This document shows, piece after piece, positions 46,422 to 55,758 of a stretch of 64,000 nt of DNA. Each line of letters opens with the position of its first letter. Position 1 is the first letter of the stretch. A model generated the notes under the pieces. The model saw only the letters and a list, made by a program, of their open reading frames with translations. It was not told where the DNA came from and searched no databases. The DNA comes from Nostoc sp. TCL26-01 (GTDB lineage Bacteria; Cyanobacteriota; Cyanobacteriia; Cyanobacteriales; Nostocaceae): contig NZ_CP040297.1 of assembly GCF_013393945.1 (NCBI RefSeq), forward strand, positions 710,001-774,000. The letters are read 5' to 3'. Made by a program: the position numbers and the translations under genes.

Positions 46422-47471
46422 TTATGCTTTTTTCACGCAACGTGTATCTTTACCAGCTTCCCGACAAGTGATAAAAGTAATTTTTTTATCAACAATTTCC
46501 TGTTTCACTTTCAAGGCATTTTGTTTAACTGCTGTCGGGACTGCTGCTGCGAATTTACCTAAATATAAAATATCGGGTCTTTCTAAACCTATGGTATATA
46601 TCTGTCCTGTTAATTGTTTTTGTTTTGCTAGTTCTGCTAAATAAGCTATGGCTACATCCAATTTTTTCACGGCACTGGTTAACACCGCTTTGGGGGCAAT
46701 ATCTAACTGGTCTTTTGTATTGCCAAAAGCATACACGCCTTTGTCACTAGCTGTTTGTAATACGGCTGGTGATGCACTATCTAACCATTGATAAATCACA
46801 TCATTACCAGCAGAAATCAAAGCCAGTGTGGCTTCTTTGGCTTTAGCAACATCATTCCAATCACCTGTAAATGTAGGAGTAATCTGCACATTGGGTTTAA
46901 CTGATTTTGCACCTAATTCAAATCCACGTAATTCTTCTTGTGTGGCTGAAAATTCTTGTCCGGCAATATAAGCTAATTTATTCGATTTAGTCATGGCTGC
47001 GCCAATCATGCCACACAAATAACTTCCTTGGAGATGATCTATTCGCAAAGAAGCAATGTTTTCTCCTTTGAGATTACCATTGACACCAACAAAAAATGTG
47101 TTGGGAAATTGGGCTGCGACTTGTTCAATGGCTGCATCAAATTGTCCACCGTGGGCGAACACCAAATTATAACCCTTGCGTGCAAAGTCTGTTAAGACTT
47201 CGCTTTGATCTGCTTGGGCGACTTGTTCTACATAGGTGATTTCTGCACCCAGCTTTTGTTTTGCTAGGTTCACTCCTTCATAACCAGACTGATTCCATGC
47301 TTGATCTGTAATCACTCCAGGGAGAGCGATCGCTATTTTAAACCCATCTGTGCTACTTGTCGTTGTTGGTGTCGTTGTTTGGTTACTACTACAAGCTTTC
47401 AGTAACAATCCAGTAGCAAAAGTAGCTGAACCATACACAAAAAATTTCCGGCGGCTAAAACCTAGCTTCAT
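46422..47471 (-). CDS. BMP-family substrate-binding lipoprotein
   Basis: This 349-residue protein has an N-terminal export signal with twin arginines (GFSRRKFFVYG) and a lipobox ending LLKAC. The BMP/PnrA-like fold begins FKIAIALPGVITDQAWNQSGYEG. Relatives bind purine nucleosides, and in cyanobacteria similar proteins have been linked to nucleoside or autoinducer-like ligands. The exact ligand cannot be assigned. It is the first gene of the minus-strand operon. Confidence 0.9.
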   Translation of the reverse strand: MKLGFSRRKFFVYGSATFATGLLLKACSSNQTTTPTTTSSTDGFKIAIALPGVITDQAWNQSGYEGVNLAKQKLGAEITYVEQVAQADQSEVLTDFARKGYNLVFAHGGQFDAAIEQVAAQFPNTFFVGVNGNLKGENIASLRIDHLQGSYLCGMIGAAMTKSNKLAYIAGQEFSATQEELRGFELGAKSVKPNVQITPTFTGDWNDVAKAKEATLALISAGNDVIYQWLDSASPAVLQTASDKGVYAFGNTKDQLDIAPKAVLTSAVKKLDVAIAYLAELAKQKQLTGQIYTIGLERPDILYLGKFAAAVPTAVKQNALKVKQEIVDKKITFITCREAGKDTRCVKKA

Positions 47472-47573
47472 ATATAGTAGGGGATTGGGGAACTCGAGGC
47501 CCCCTCTGGGGATAAGGGGTAATAGGGATAGGGGATTGGAGACAGGGGATAGGGTGGAAAGTTTCTTTGTATA

Positions 47574-47707
47574 GGACTCATATTTGATTTTTGTTAGCGT
47601 AGCCTGCGCTTACGCATACAAAACTCAGTACACCTTTATTCTTTCTTAAGAGTCACCAGTCCCCAGTCCCCAGTCCCTTACCTCTACGAGTGATTCAGAA
47701 ATCAAAA
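47574..47707 (-). repeat. ~130-bp dispersed repeat, right copy (inverted relative to 39135-39266)
   Basis: Contains ATATTTGATTTTTGTTAGCG, CCTGCGCTTACGCATAC, CAGTCCCC triplets and CTCTACGAGTGATTCAG, the reverse complement of the left copy. The rest of the 47472-48240 gap is AT-rich with only one very uncertain small frame (48003-48209). Confidence 0.8.
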
Positions 47708-48002
47708 AACAACTCTCTTTTTTAACCTTGATTTTCCTAGCCTTTAGCCCTAATTTGCATATTATTTTAATCTTCTTTTAAGAAAAATCATCAAAAAATC
47801 ATATTTTCTTTACACAAAAAACAAAATTCCTGTCTACTGGAGATATTAGACTATGACTGCATATCAAAATAAAGTTCACAAATTAAAGATTTTACTAAGT
47901 CAAAACAATGGTACTCAGCATAAAAATTTTACTTTTCTGGAGTGATAAAATGCTTATATATCAAGCAATATAGTCATTCCTGGTAATTGACTTTTGGCAA
48001 AA

Positions 48003-48209
48003 ATGCCATCAATAACACAGTTAAGTTTACGCAAAAACTTTATACTACAGTGGTTTTTGTATGAGCAAAAAGTAAATTTGGGTATTGATAATATCCATAT
48101 ACATATATCAATGATAGAATTACTTAGGTACAGCTTTTTAAATAAAAAGATTGACTGTGAAACTATAAACACTTATTTACTGTTGACGCTAACCAATTGT
48201 GAAGAGTAA
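48003..48209 (+). CDS. uncertain small open frame upstream of the 94-residue membrane protein
   Basis: 68 codons from ATG 48003, ending 31 bases before the next gene. It has a run of helix-favouring residues (DNIHIHISMIELLRYSFL). There is no convincing ribosome site and a competing frame exists on the other strand. I list it only because its stop lies just before a likely gene on the same strand. Confidence 0.22.
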   Translation: MPSITQLSLRKNFILQWFLYEQKVNLGIDNIHIHISMIELLRYSFLNKKIDCETINTYLLLTLTNCEE

Positions 48210-48240
48210 ATAATAAATTCCATCATGTAATCTACGAAGT

Positions 48241-48525
48241 ATGAAAAAAATGAGAGATTATATGGGCGATCGCGTGCATCATAACAAGGGTAGGTTTTAC
48301 TGGGAGTGGATACTGAAGGCTGTATTATATACAACCTGTTCAGCGACATTGATGACTTCCAGCTACTTCATCGTCAAAGGCTTATTTTTTTACTACAGTT
48401 CTATTACCAAATCCAGCTATCCTACGTCCGTTCCTTGGATTAATAACAAATTTCAATGCGAATATAGCGGTAGAACCTGGAGTAGAAATAACTGTTGGGA
48501 TGAAGAGCAAAGTCCTTGGTTTTAA
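48241..48525 (+). CDS. small single-span membrane protein, unknown
   Basis: This 94-residue protein has a basic N-terminus (MKKMRDYMGDRVHHNKGRFY), one membrane span (about residues 26-52, ending FIVKGLFFYY) and a short tail with two cysteines in FQCEYSGRTWSRNNCWDEEQ. No family recognised. Its last four bases overlap the convergent pentapeptide gene. Confidence 0.5.
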   Translation: MKKMRDYMGDRVHHNKGRFYWEWILKAVLYTTCSATLMTSSYFIVKGLFFYYSSITKSSYPTSVPWINNKFQCEYSGRTWSRNNCWDEEQSPWF

Positions 48526-49994
48526 CTAGACTGTCGCCAGTGTATTGGTATTTCTAAATTATCAGGTAATCGAGTTGTGCGATCGCCCACTGCCATACTA
48601 ATCTGCTGTGAGTACAAATTTTTTACACCTGTCAGGATTGCCCCTGCTAATTTCACATCACAAAAGTTAGCTTCAGACAGGTTAGCCCCGACAAGATTAG
48701 CATGAGCCAGATTAGCTTCATAGAAAGTAACTCGATGTAAATTTGCTCCCATCAAGTTAGCCTTAGACAAATCTGCTTGCGTTAGACTAGCCCCAGTAAA
48801 GTCGGCAAATAAAACTTCTGTCTGCTGTAATTTAGCTGCATTTAAGTTAGCACCAACTAAACTAGCTCCATTCAGGTTAGCGCCTTGCAAGTTAGCACCA
48901 ATTAAACCACAATGATACAAGTTAGCTTTCCCCAGTTTCGCCCCTTGTAAGTTAGCCAGAAATAACTTCGCTCCAGCCAGATTAGCTAATTTCAAGATGG
49001 CTTGTTGTAAATTGGCTTTATAAAGATTGGCTCCTGACAAGTTCGCCCCACGCAGACTTACCCCAAACAGATTAGCTCCTCGTAAATTGGCCCCACTCAA
49101 ATCAGCACGATTTAAATTTGCTGCTTGTAGACTAGCCTCTAGCAGATTTGCTTTAAATAAACTAGCCTCAAACATCATCGCGCCAACAAGTTTAGCACCT
49201 TCCAAATTAGCTCCACTCAGATTACAGCCACGCAAATCAGCGCCCCGGAAATTACAACCACGTAAGTCTGCTCGTTGTAAATTAGCTCCCAATAGTTCAG
49301 CCCGCCGTAGATTAGTATTGCGTAAATCCAGCTTTTTCCCTTCTTCATCGTGTTGAGCATTACGTCTACCAATCACAGTTAATGCTGCTTGAATATCTCT
49401 GCGAATTTTTGCTGCTGCTTGTTCTGGAACTTGCAATGGCAACTGCTGTATCCGAGGCTCATTGTTTTTATACTTACTTATATATGTCGATGGTGCATCT
49501 TCTTCTGTTTGTGCTTCTACTTCCCCAAAAGCTGCATTCTCTCGCACAAAAGCTGTTAAAACCTCTATCACTGTCCAGTATTCTTGGGGAAAATCTTCTG
49601 CAACTCTTTCTAAAACGTAAATTGCGCCTATCCGAGTTTCTATTTTCTCATGACCAAGTTGGGCGATCGCTGTCATTAAGCGTTCAGAGATGAGCTTATC
49701 TTGAGAGAGTTTAGTATTCTGGATGCCAAGTTCCCAATTTTTTTCCGATGCTAAAGCATTTGTTTGGAGAGCTTCGACGCGCTTGGCTGTATAGTATGTA
49801 TTAATCATTACAGCCAATCCCAAAAAAATAATCGCACTAGTGGTTAAGGCTTGATTTTTAGACTGTATTTGTTGCTGAGTTGTCGTACCTTCCGGGTGAG
49901 AAGATGTCAATAAAATCAGAACTATAGAAAATACAAATATCAGAGTTAGAGCAATTAACCAGCGCCAGATTTTGTCTGTCTTATTAGCAGACAT
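48522..49994 (-). CDS. membrane-anchored pentapeptide-repeat protein
   Basis: About 490 residues from ATG 49994. Two membrane spans (LIALTLIFVFSIVLILL and TSAIIFLGLAVMINTYY) are followed by a helical region with LMTAIAQLGHEKIETRIGAI (about 100-225). Then come some 45 A(D/N)LxX pentapeptides (about 230-470) that form a right-handed beta helix. Such proteins are abundant in cyanobacteria and mostly of unknown function. The linker has the same ALTVIGRRN block as the protein at 51137. It lies in a pair of pentapeptide genes flanking the AbiEii-like gene. Confidence 0.9.
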   Translation of the reverse strand: MSANKTDKIWRWLIALTLIFVFSIVLILLTSSHPEGTTTQQQIQSKNQALTTSAIIFLGLAVMINTYYTAKRVEALQTNALASEKNWELGIQNTKLSQDKLISERLMTAIAQLGHEKIETRIGAIYVLERVAEDFPQEYWTVIEVLTAFVRENAAFGEVEAQTEEDAPSTYISKYKNNEPRIQQLPLQVPEQAAAKIRRDIQAALTVIGRRNAQHDEEGKKLDLRNTNLRRAELLGANLQRADLRGCNFRGADLRGCNLSGANLEGAKLVGAMMFEASLFKANLLEASLQAANLNRADLSGANLRGANLFGVSLRGANLSGANLYKANLQQAILKLANLAGAKLFLANLQGAKLGKANLYHCGLIGANLQGANLNGASLVGANLNAAKLQQTEVLFADFTGASLTQADLSKANLMGANLHRVTFYEANLAHANLVGANLSEANFCDVKLAGAILTGVKNLYSQQISMAVGDRTTRLPDNLEIPIHWRQSS

Positions 49995-50080
49995 AATAGT
50001 CCTGTTCCTCACCACACACAATTCATATTTATGTGTTTAAGAAAACATTATACCATTTAAATTTGGATTTCCAACCAACA

Positions 50081-50121
50081 TAGGTGAGTTTTGTCTTTGT
50101 AGACGCGATTTCTCATCACCC
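50081..50121. repeat. dispersed 40-bp hairpin repeat, copy 3 (diverged)
   Basis: TAGGTGAGTTTTGTCTTTGT followed by a GCGATTTCTCATC arm. Related to 11115 and 31571, and followed by the same ATTAGACTTTTCAAAC tail before a minus-strand stop codon. Confidence 0.5.
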
Positions 50122-50144
50122 AAGAGAGCAACATATTAGACTTT

Positions 50145-51062
50145 TCAAACACCCTCTGACAGCTTGCAGTTAACCAAGAGTAAATCTATTCCATTCATGA
50201 TGATAGGAATTTTCTCTTCAGATATATTCAACTGCTGAAAACAATTATTTCTATATTCTGCTTTTTGCAGAAAATTATTGATAGCTTTAACTAGTGGCTT
50301 TTTGACTTCGTAGCTTTCTTCAGCTTTAGTAATTGCTCTGGCTGGTATTTCGTTGTTTTGGCGCAATATCGCTAAATCAATTAAATCTCTAGATTGTGTG
50401 CTTGTATCATTCCACCTATCAGCATTAGCCATAAGTTTTGAGGTAAATCTGTCACTGATGCTCAGACAAGGAATTTTTGTCCATTGGGGATAAACAGGAG
50501 GATCTAAAACAAAATTGCCATTAGCGACAATTTCTACTTTAATCGTTGTTCCATCTACAGTTACAGGAAAGCGAATGCCATATTGATTGGCTATACTTTC
50601 ACCTAATTGGATATCTATTGTATTTTGAAATAATGCGATAATCCCTTCGTCATAAATTAAATTTCTTAAGTACTTGTAACTTTCCGTGCCATAGGGAAAG
50701 AGAAAATCAATATTTTTACTCAATCTATATTCATTATATTCTAATGCTATCAGTGTACCACCAGCTAAATAAGCGTTAGCTTGATGAAAAACTTCAGGTT
50801 TAAAAGCATTGATAATTTTGAGGATTTGCTGATGCTGTACAAAATTAAACATTTCTAAATCAGATACTATCCAAGAATTATATTTTTTGCCTAAATAATG
50901 TACAAAATCTTTTTCTTCGGCTTGAAGATTATTGAATGTAGTTTGGTAATCCCAATAGCGTTGATACAATTGGAGCTTTTCTTGCTCTGTCAATTGATAT
51001 ACATTTTTTAGCTGCCAACCAATAGATTCTAGGAAGGGAAGATTGTGTGAATTGAGCATCAC
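50145..51062 (-). CDS. AbiEii/AbiGii-like nucleotidyltransferase (orphan)
   Basis: This 305-residue protein has a nucleotidyltransferase core with YLAGGTLIALEYNEYRLSKN (about residues 98-117) then IDFLFP, then VEIVANGNF with the third acidic position. The family motif S-x-D-x-D reads S-K-N-I-D here, so the first metal-ligand aspartate is asparagine (Asn117). Later blocks (SISDRFTSKLMANADR and SRDLIDLAIL) match the DUF1814/AbiEii family. AbiEii proteins are toxins that block tRNA function, usually with an AbiEi antitoxin. No AbiEi gene is adjacent. Confidence 0.75.
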   Translation of the reverse strand: MMLNSHNLPFLESIGWQLKNVYQLTEQEKLQLYQRYWDYQTTFNNLQAEEKDFVHYLGKKYNSWIVSDLEMFNFVQHQQILKIINAFKPEVFHQANAYLAGGTLIALEYNEYRLSKNIDFLFPYGTESYKYLRNLIYDEGIIALFQNTIDIQLGESIANQYGIRFPVTVDGTTIKVEIVANGNFVLDPPVYPQWTKIPCLSISDRFTSKLMANADRWNDTSTQSRDLIDLAILRQNNEIPARAITKAEESYEVKKPLVKAINNFLQKAEYRNNCFQQLNISEEKIPIIMNGIDLLLVNCKLSEGV

Positions 51063-51136
51063 TATTTACGCAATGGCTATGACATCTTTGATGTTTTTAT
51101 ACATTGATTTCTATTTTATCAGAATTTTAATTCCCA

Positions 51137-51916
51137 TTACATCGGCTCGATTGTGGTTAATTTTGCTTCGCGGAGATTCGCGCCTGTGAGTATTGTCTGA
51201 TGAAAAAATACATCCTCTAAATTAGCTAAATAAAGATTTGCCCCTTGCAAATTAGCATTTGTGAGATTTGCACCAGCTAAATTAGCTGCACTGAGAATTG
51301 CTCCAGATAAATTAGCACCAGTCAAATTAGCACCAGCCAAATTAGCCGCACTGAGAATAGAATCAGATAAATTAGCGCCAGTCAAATTAGCATCAGCTAA
51401 ATTAACTTGATAGAGATTAGCTTGTACTAGGTTGGCTTGTCGTAAATCTGCCCCTCTCATATTCGTATAACTCAAATCTAATTGTTCACTTTGAGGATAT
51501 TGGTGCGGATTTCTACTGATAATCACAGTTAGGGCAGCTTGAATTTCCTCCCGCATGAGTAATGTTGAGTTACTGCTAACAAGCATTTGCGGATGAGTTA
51601 TTTCCTGATTTTTTACAAAGCTAGCCAGAGCTTCTATAATTAGCCAGTGATATTGTGGATGCTCGTTAGCTAATTGTCCTAGCTGATAAATCACACTGAG
51701 TTTATTTTCTATTTGTTGATGATGTATATTTTCTAGAGCTATCTTTAAGTATTGAGGGATATGATGCGATCTGCGGGAGAAAAACAACTTCTGTAAATCA
51801 CTTTGTATCAGTTGAGGATTAAACACTATCTGGGGGAAGATATTTGCCGATGTAATATGAGTACTTTGTATCTTTTTTGTAGTCAATCGACAAATATTAA
51901 GAATTACTGTAAACAT
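51137..51916 (-). CDS. pentapeptide-repeat protein
   Basis: This 259-residue soluble protein has a helical N-terminal region that includes NKLSVIYQLGQLANEHPQYH, resembling the equivalent region of the 490-residue paralogue nearby. The linker ALTVIISRN precedes about 20 A(D/N)LxX repeats (about 155-250), several of them nearly identical (LAGANLTGANLSGAILSAAN). It has no membrane span. It is probably a duplicate of the gene at 48522 that lost the anchor, or the reverse. Confidence 0.88.
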   Translation of the reverse strand: MFTVILNICRLTTKKIQSTHITSANIFPQIVFNPQLIQSDLQKLFFSRRSHHIPQYLKIALENIHHQQIENKLSVIYQLGQLANEHPQYHWLIIEALASFVKNQEITHPQMLVSSNSTLLMREEIQAALTVIISRNPHQYPQSEQLDLSYTNMRGADLRQANLVQANLYQVNLADANLTGANLSDSILSAANLAGANLTGANLSGAILSAANLAGANLTNANLQGANLYLANLEDVFFHQTILTGANLREAKLTTIEPM

Positions 51917-52073
51917 AGGTAAGTTATTCTTTAGGCATTAGCTTACCCTTGCTATTTTCTATATTTTTTTTTAGTTTGAGTAGTGGTAAATCTAACGATT
52001 ATTTACTATTATGTGACAGTAAATATTACTTACCGTTACAGCATAGATAAATAAAGATACTCGTGATTGTCAG

Positions 52074-52130
52074 TAGGTCAATAGTCAATAGTCCATAGTC
52101 CATAGTCCATAGTTAATAGTCCATAGTCAA
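52074..52130. repeat. STRR heptanucleotide array (opposite orientation)
   Basis: Tandem AATAGTC and CATAGTC heptamers, the reverse complement of the TGACTAT units seen elsewhere. Confidence 0.85.
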
Positions 52131-52190
52131 AATCAAGTTTTTTCGGGTAATGTAAAATCATCAAGATCCGATGCTCAATTACCCATACTT

Positions 52191-52982
52191 ATGACTAAAA
52201 AAATCACAGCGATCGCTATATTTGATATAGATGGTGTTGTGCGTGATGTTGGCAATTCCTATCGCCGAGCGATCGCTGACACAGTAGAATACTTTACAAA
52301 CACAGCTTATCGTCCCACATCCCTAGACATTGACCAACTTAAATCTGAAGGTATCTGGAACAATGACTGGGAAGCATCTCAGGAATTAATCTATCGTTAC
52401 TTTGCCACACAAGGACAATCTCGTGAGCAAGTACAACTAGACTACGACAAGATTGTGACTTTTTTTCAAGCCCGTTATCGCGGCACAGACCCAGATAATT
52501 GGACAGGGTATATTTGTGATGAACCTTTATTATTAAAACCCAGTTATTTAGACGAACTCACACAAGCTGATATCGCCTGGGGCTTTTTTAGTGGTGCGAC
52601 TCGTGGTTCTGCTACCTATGTTTTAGAAAAACGTCTGGGCTTAAAGTCTCCAGTGCTAATTTCGATGGAAGACGCACCAAGTAAACCAGATCCCACCGGA
52701 CTTTTTGCTACCGTCAGTCAGTTAGAAAATGGTTTAGAGGAAACAGCTGTAGTCATATACGTCGGTGACACCGTAGCTGATATGTACACAGTCAGCAAAG
52801 CCAAGGAACTCAAGCCACACCGCACGTGGATAGGCGTAGGTATTCTACCACCCCACGTCCAAGAAACCCCAGCCCGTAGTCATGCTTACACAAAAACTTT
52901 AATCACCGCCGGCGCATCTATAGTATTCAGCAATGTTGAGCAGTTAAATTCACGGCAAATTGAGCAGTTAGCTGGGGAATAG
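52191..52982 (+). CDS. HAD-superfamily phosphatase, TIGR01548-like
   Basis: This 263-residue cytoplasmic hydrolase has motif I FDIDGVVRDV with the nucleophile aspartate, motif II in FFSGATRGSA, a lysine in PSKPDPTGL and motif IV YVGDTVADM. Members of this subfamily are conserved in cyanobacteria. The substrate is unknown. The stop codon is embedded in a following STRR array. It has no operon partner. Confidence 0.88.
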   Translation: MTKKITAIAIFDIDGVVRDVGNSYRRAIADTVEYFTNTAYRPTSLDIDQLKSEGIWNNDWEASQELIYRYFATQGQSREQVQLDYDKIVTFFQARYRGTDPDNWTGYICDEPLLLKPSYLDELTQADIAWGFFSGATRGSATYVLEKRLGLKSPVLISMEDAPSKPDPTGLFATVSQLENGLEETAVVIYVGDTVADMYTVSKAKELKPHRTWIGVGILPPHVQETPARSHAYTKTLITAGASIVFSNVEQLNSRQIEQLAGE

Positions 52983-53016
52983 TCAATAGTCAATAGTCAT
53001 TAGTCATTAGTCATTA
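52981..53016. repeat. STRR heptanucleotide array overlapping a stop codon
   Basis: AGTCAAT and AGTCATT units begin at the stop codon of the HAD gene (GAATAGTCAATAG), so array growth would not change the protein. Confidence 0.8.
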
Positions 53017-53092
53017 GCACTCACTCACTCCCGGTGACTGAGCGCAGTCGAAGTACACTCCCTCACTCAGCACTCAGCACTCCCTCACTCCT

Positions 53093-53659
53093 TCAATTAT
53101 TCGCTGGAACCAATTCTACATCTGCACAGGAACCACCTGTTAGACGATAATCATCTACTTGCACCCAGCTATCTTGACCTAATGCCCAAAATCCAGTGAA
53201 GATATTGTAAGTAGTTTCATTGCCTGTTCTAAAACTCAGAGTTAGAGGTGTGTAGCGAGGTAAGCTGCCAAACTTGATTTCGGAAAACACCTTTTGTCTA
53301 GCGTCTCGCACCCCAAAATAACCATCGGTGACATTAGCTGATGTCCGGGCATAGACTGTTAGTTGATACTGGGTATTAGGCTGTAGTCTTACACGCTGAC
53401 GGATGCCATTCCATCCAGAAGCATTTCGCATCCAGGCATTGTTTCTACCAGAATTACTGTATCCCAATCCGCGATCAATGCCAACTCTACCTTCCCCAAT
53501 CCAAGGACTACTGACTCTTTGGCTAGTTTGTCCCTCAAAGTTACCACCGTTAAGGGGAGAAGCACAAGAAGCATGAGTTGGAATATAAGAAAAACTGAGA
53601 GTAACTGCGGTAGTAATGAATATGGCAATTTTGCTAATTGAGAAATTTTGGCTAGCCAT
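53093..53659 (-). CDS. exported carbohydrate-binding-module-like protein
   Basis: This 188-residue protein has a signal peptide (IAIFITTAVTLSFSYIPTHA, cleavage before SCAS). The mature domain of about 155 residues is a beta-sandwich. NGGNFEGQTSQ comes at the start, then WMRNASGWNGIRQRVRLQPN, then QYQLTVYARTS and WVQVDDYRLTGG, the layout of CBM4/9/22-like modules that bind polysaccharide. There is no catalytic domain. Two cysteines at the ends may form a disulfide. Confidence 0.75.
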   Translation of the reverse strand: MASQNFSISKIAIFITTAVTLSFSYIPTHASCASPLNGGNFEGQTSQRVSSPWIGEGRVGIDRGLGYSNSGRNNAWMRNASGWNGIRQRVRLQPNTQYQLTVYARTSANVTDGYFGVRDARQKVFSEIKFGSLPRYTPLTLSFRTGNETTYNIFTGFWALGQDSWVQVDDYRLTGGSCADVELVPANN

Positions 53660-53776
53660 TGAGCTTAATCCCTGAATTCAAGATAATGATGAAACCCGAC
53701 AAGTACATAATATGTCCGCACAATCAGCTTTATGCAGATTATCAATCAACTTCATCACTCTTTTATAAGTTGTTTT

Positions 53777-54241
53777 ATGCTCACAATTATTGGTTGCGGA
53801 AATCTGAATCGTAGTGACGATGCTGTCGGCGTAATTATTGCTCAACGTCTACAAAAATATCTAGCCGAAAATCCTCATGTAAATGTGCGGGTGTACGACT
53901 GTGGAACCGCAGGGATGGAGGTAATGTTTCAAGCTAGAGGTAGTACAAAATTAGTCATTATTGATGCCAGTTCTACGGGTTCCGAACCTGGTGCAGTTTT
54001 CCAAGTTCCTGGTGCAGAATTAGCAGCCTTACCAGAACCTAGTTATAACTTACATGATTTTCGTTGGGATCATGCCTTAGCTGCTGGACGAAAAATCTTT
54101 GAAGATGATTTTCCGCAAGATGTCACAGTTTATTTAATTGAAGCAGCAAATCTTGATTTGGGATTAGAATTAAGTCCCGTGGTGGAAAGTTCTGCTGAGT
54201 TAGTTTTTCAGGAAATCGCAGAAATAATTCGTAATGCGTAA
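53777..54241 (+). CDS. hydrogenase-maturation-type endopeptidase
   Basis: 154 residues from ATG 53777, which places the family motif IIGCGNLNRSDDAVG right at the N-terminus; an upstream ATG at 53732 would add 15 residues. VIIDAS and LHDFRWDHALA carry the likely metal ligands. This family trims the C-terminus of [NiFe]-hydrogenase large subunits after nickel insertion. No hydrogenase or hyp gene lies in the window, so HupW, HoxW or another specificity cannot be assigned. Confidence 0.85.
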   Translation: MLTIIGCGNLNRSDDAVGVIIAQRLQKYLAENPHVNVRVYDCGTAGMEVMFQARGSTKLVIIDASSTGSEPGAVFQVPGAELAALPEPSYNLHDFRWDHALAAGRKIFEDDFPQDVTVYLIEAANLDLGLELSPVVESSAELVFQEIAEIIRNA

Positions 54242-54336
54242 TTTGTTATCCGTCAGGTATTTTGAGTTTTGATTGGAGGTGTGAGAGTTTGATTTAGTTT
54301 TTCTCTCACATCTCTTACATCGTCTGTGTCTCTCCA

Positions 54337-54711
54337 TCAAGCCATATCTCGGTAAACAGATAGTTCGTCTACCCTCATTTCAAATGGTACACCTTGACTG
54401 TCTGGAGGACAAACCCGAATCTTGGCGCTGCTGACTATTTGGTTAAGCAATTTTCCCATTGGGACAATTTTTTGCAAAACCCGCCAGTTAGTTACTGGAT
54501 CTGTACATTCAATTACCAATGTCATAGCATTAGCTTGGGTAGTGACATACCATCGGCAATTAGATAGAAGATTTTGAATTGTGCGATCGCACGCTTCATA
54601 AAAGTATTTGCTGATTGAATACTCTAATTGCTGTCTCAGTATAATATCAGCCGATGTTGGCTGTATGGGATGAGAGTCATCACTGTTAAAATAATACCTG
54701 TTTCTAGCCAT
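54337..54711 (-). CDS. conserved hypothetical protein
   Basis: This 124-residue soluble protein has mixed alpha/beta content and no signal peptide. Helical ADIILRQQLEYSISKYFYEA is followed by strands WYVTTQANAMTLVIECTDP and an end segment FEMRVDELSVYRDMA. I do not recognise the family. Good coding character and ATG 54711 support it as real. The gap upstream to 55758 holds the second 211-bp element and a palindrome, and otherwise nothing I can identify. Confidence 0.6.
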   Translation of the reverse strand: MARNRYYFNSDDSHPIQPTSADIILRQQLEYSISKYFYEACDRTIQNLLSNCRWYVTTQANAMTLVIECTDPVTNWRVLQKIVPMGKLLNQIVSSAKIRVCPPDSQGVPFEMRVDELSVYRDMA

Positions 54712-54940
54712 TTTAGTTCACCGTCCTACTCAATTCCAGTCGCCATTGCCTAAGAAACAACTCCAGATGTTTCTTATAATTACTGGGTTGCATCATGATC
54801 AAAAGCACCAATCCTCATACATTGAATGCTGCAACAATTGTTACTCAGATAAATTTCTCACCCAGTAACACCAGCTATTGACATGGCAATTCTCTAACTG
54901 GTGTATTTAGACATAAAAAAATCATGCACAGCACATTCTC

Positions 54941-55151
54941 ATACCAATTCACAAAAATCCTGATACATATAGCTTACTCGTTGGGTATTGTCCGCCCACC
55001 GTTAAAACGGTGGTCTCATAGCTTAAGTCCATTAAAATGGACTCTGATATTCAGTCCTCTTGAGAGGACTTTAGCTATGAGACAGGGATTTACAATCCCT
55101 GACGGACTGACGGACTCACGTATTTGTATCATTATTAAAGTGAAATGGTAT
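54941..55151. mobile_element. 211-bp structured MITE, copy 2
   Basis: Same length and sequence as 11967-12177 except for one base near the left end (CCTGATAC against CCTAATAC). The terminal repeats and all five hairpins are preserved. Flanking sequences are unrelated, showing it is a mobile unit. The open frame at 54924-55193 across it is not a gene. Confidence 0.88.
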
Positions 55152-55706
55152 CAGGTGAAGCCTATCACCTCACCAGCAGTAATCTTTGATTAATGTATCA
55201 GTTGATTGAAAATACCTACTTTAATCAAATCTGTGCCTATCTTTGACCCTGGTAATATTGCCTAATGTCGATGCACCGCCAAATAAATTTTTCTTGCCTG
55301 GAAATTTTATGTTGGGATTAACTGCTCTAGTACTTGCAAAACATATAAACAATGTTCTGGCAAAATAGACTATTTCCGGAAATGTGTAATTGAGTGTCTA
55401 TTCTAGACAGTTTGATAGAACTTATTCCTATCCACCATCTCCTCAGCAATATCTCAAGCTGTTTTATTTATATTTCCAACTAGACCTATAATAAACACAA
55501 TTAATTAAAAAAAAGCATTCTTTAATACTTTTTTTCGGTATAACCTAATTCTCTCATCCATACTTAATTAATTAATAGATGATTGTTAGACAATTATTCT
55601 CAAGAGCAAACTTATCAGTAAGGATTCAGGAGTCAGAATACAGGAGTCAGAATAGTTCAAATTCTTATATTTGATAAGTGGTGTTTAATCACCCAATAAT
55701 TATACG

Positions 55707-55729
55707 GAGACGTTGCAATGCAACGTCTC
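55707..55729. repeat. GAGACGTTGCAATGCAACGTCTC palindrome, copy 2
   Basis: Perfect palindrome about 30 bases beyond the end of argS. See 36409 and 57733. Confidence 0.8.
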
Positions 55730-55758
55730 TACTATTGCTGATTTGCTGAAGCTTAGTT

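Noticed and set aside
47853..47945. 30-codon frame starting ATG 47853
   Set aside because: Very short, no double-glycine leader, no ribosome site and no conserved neighbour; nothing supports it beyond being open.
49027..49693. Two plus-strand frames of 103-109 codons
   Set aside because: They are antisense shadows of the pentapeptide-repeat and linker coding sequence at 48522-49994, with repetitive low-complexity translation.
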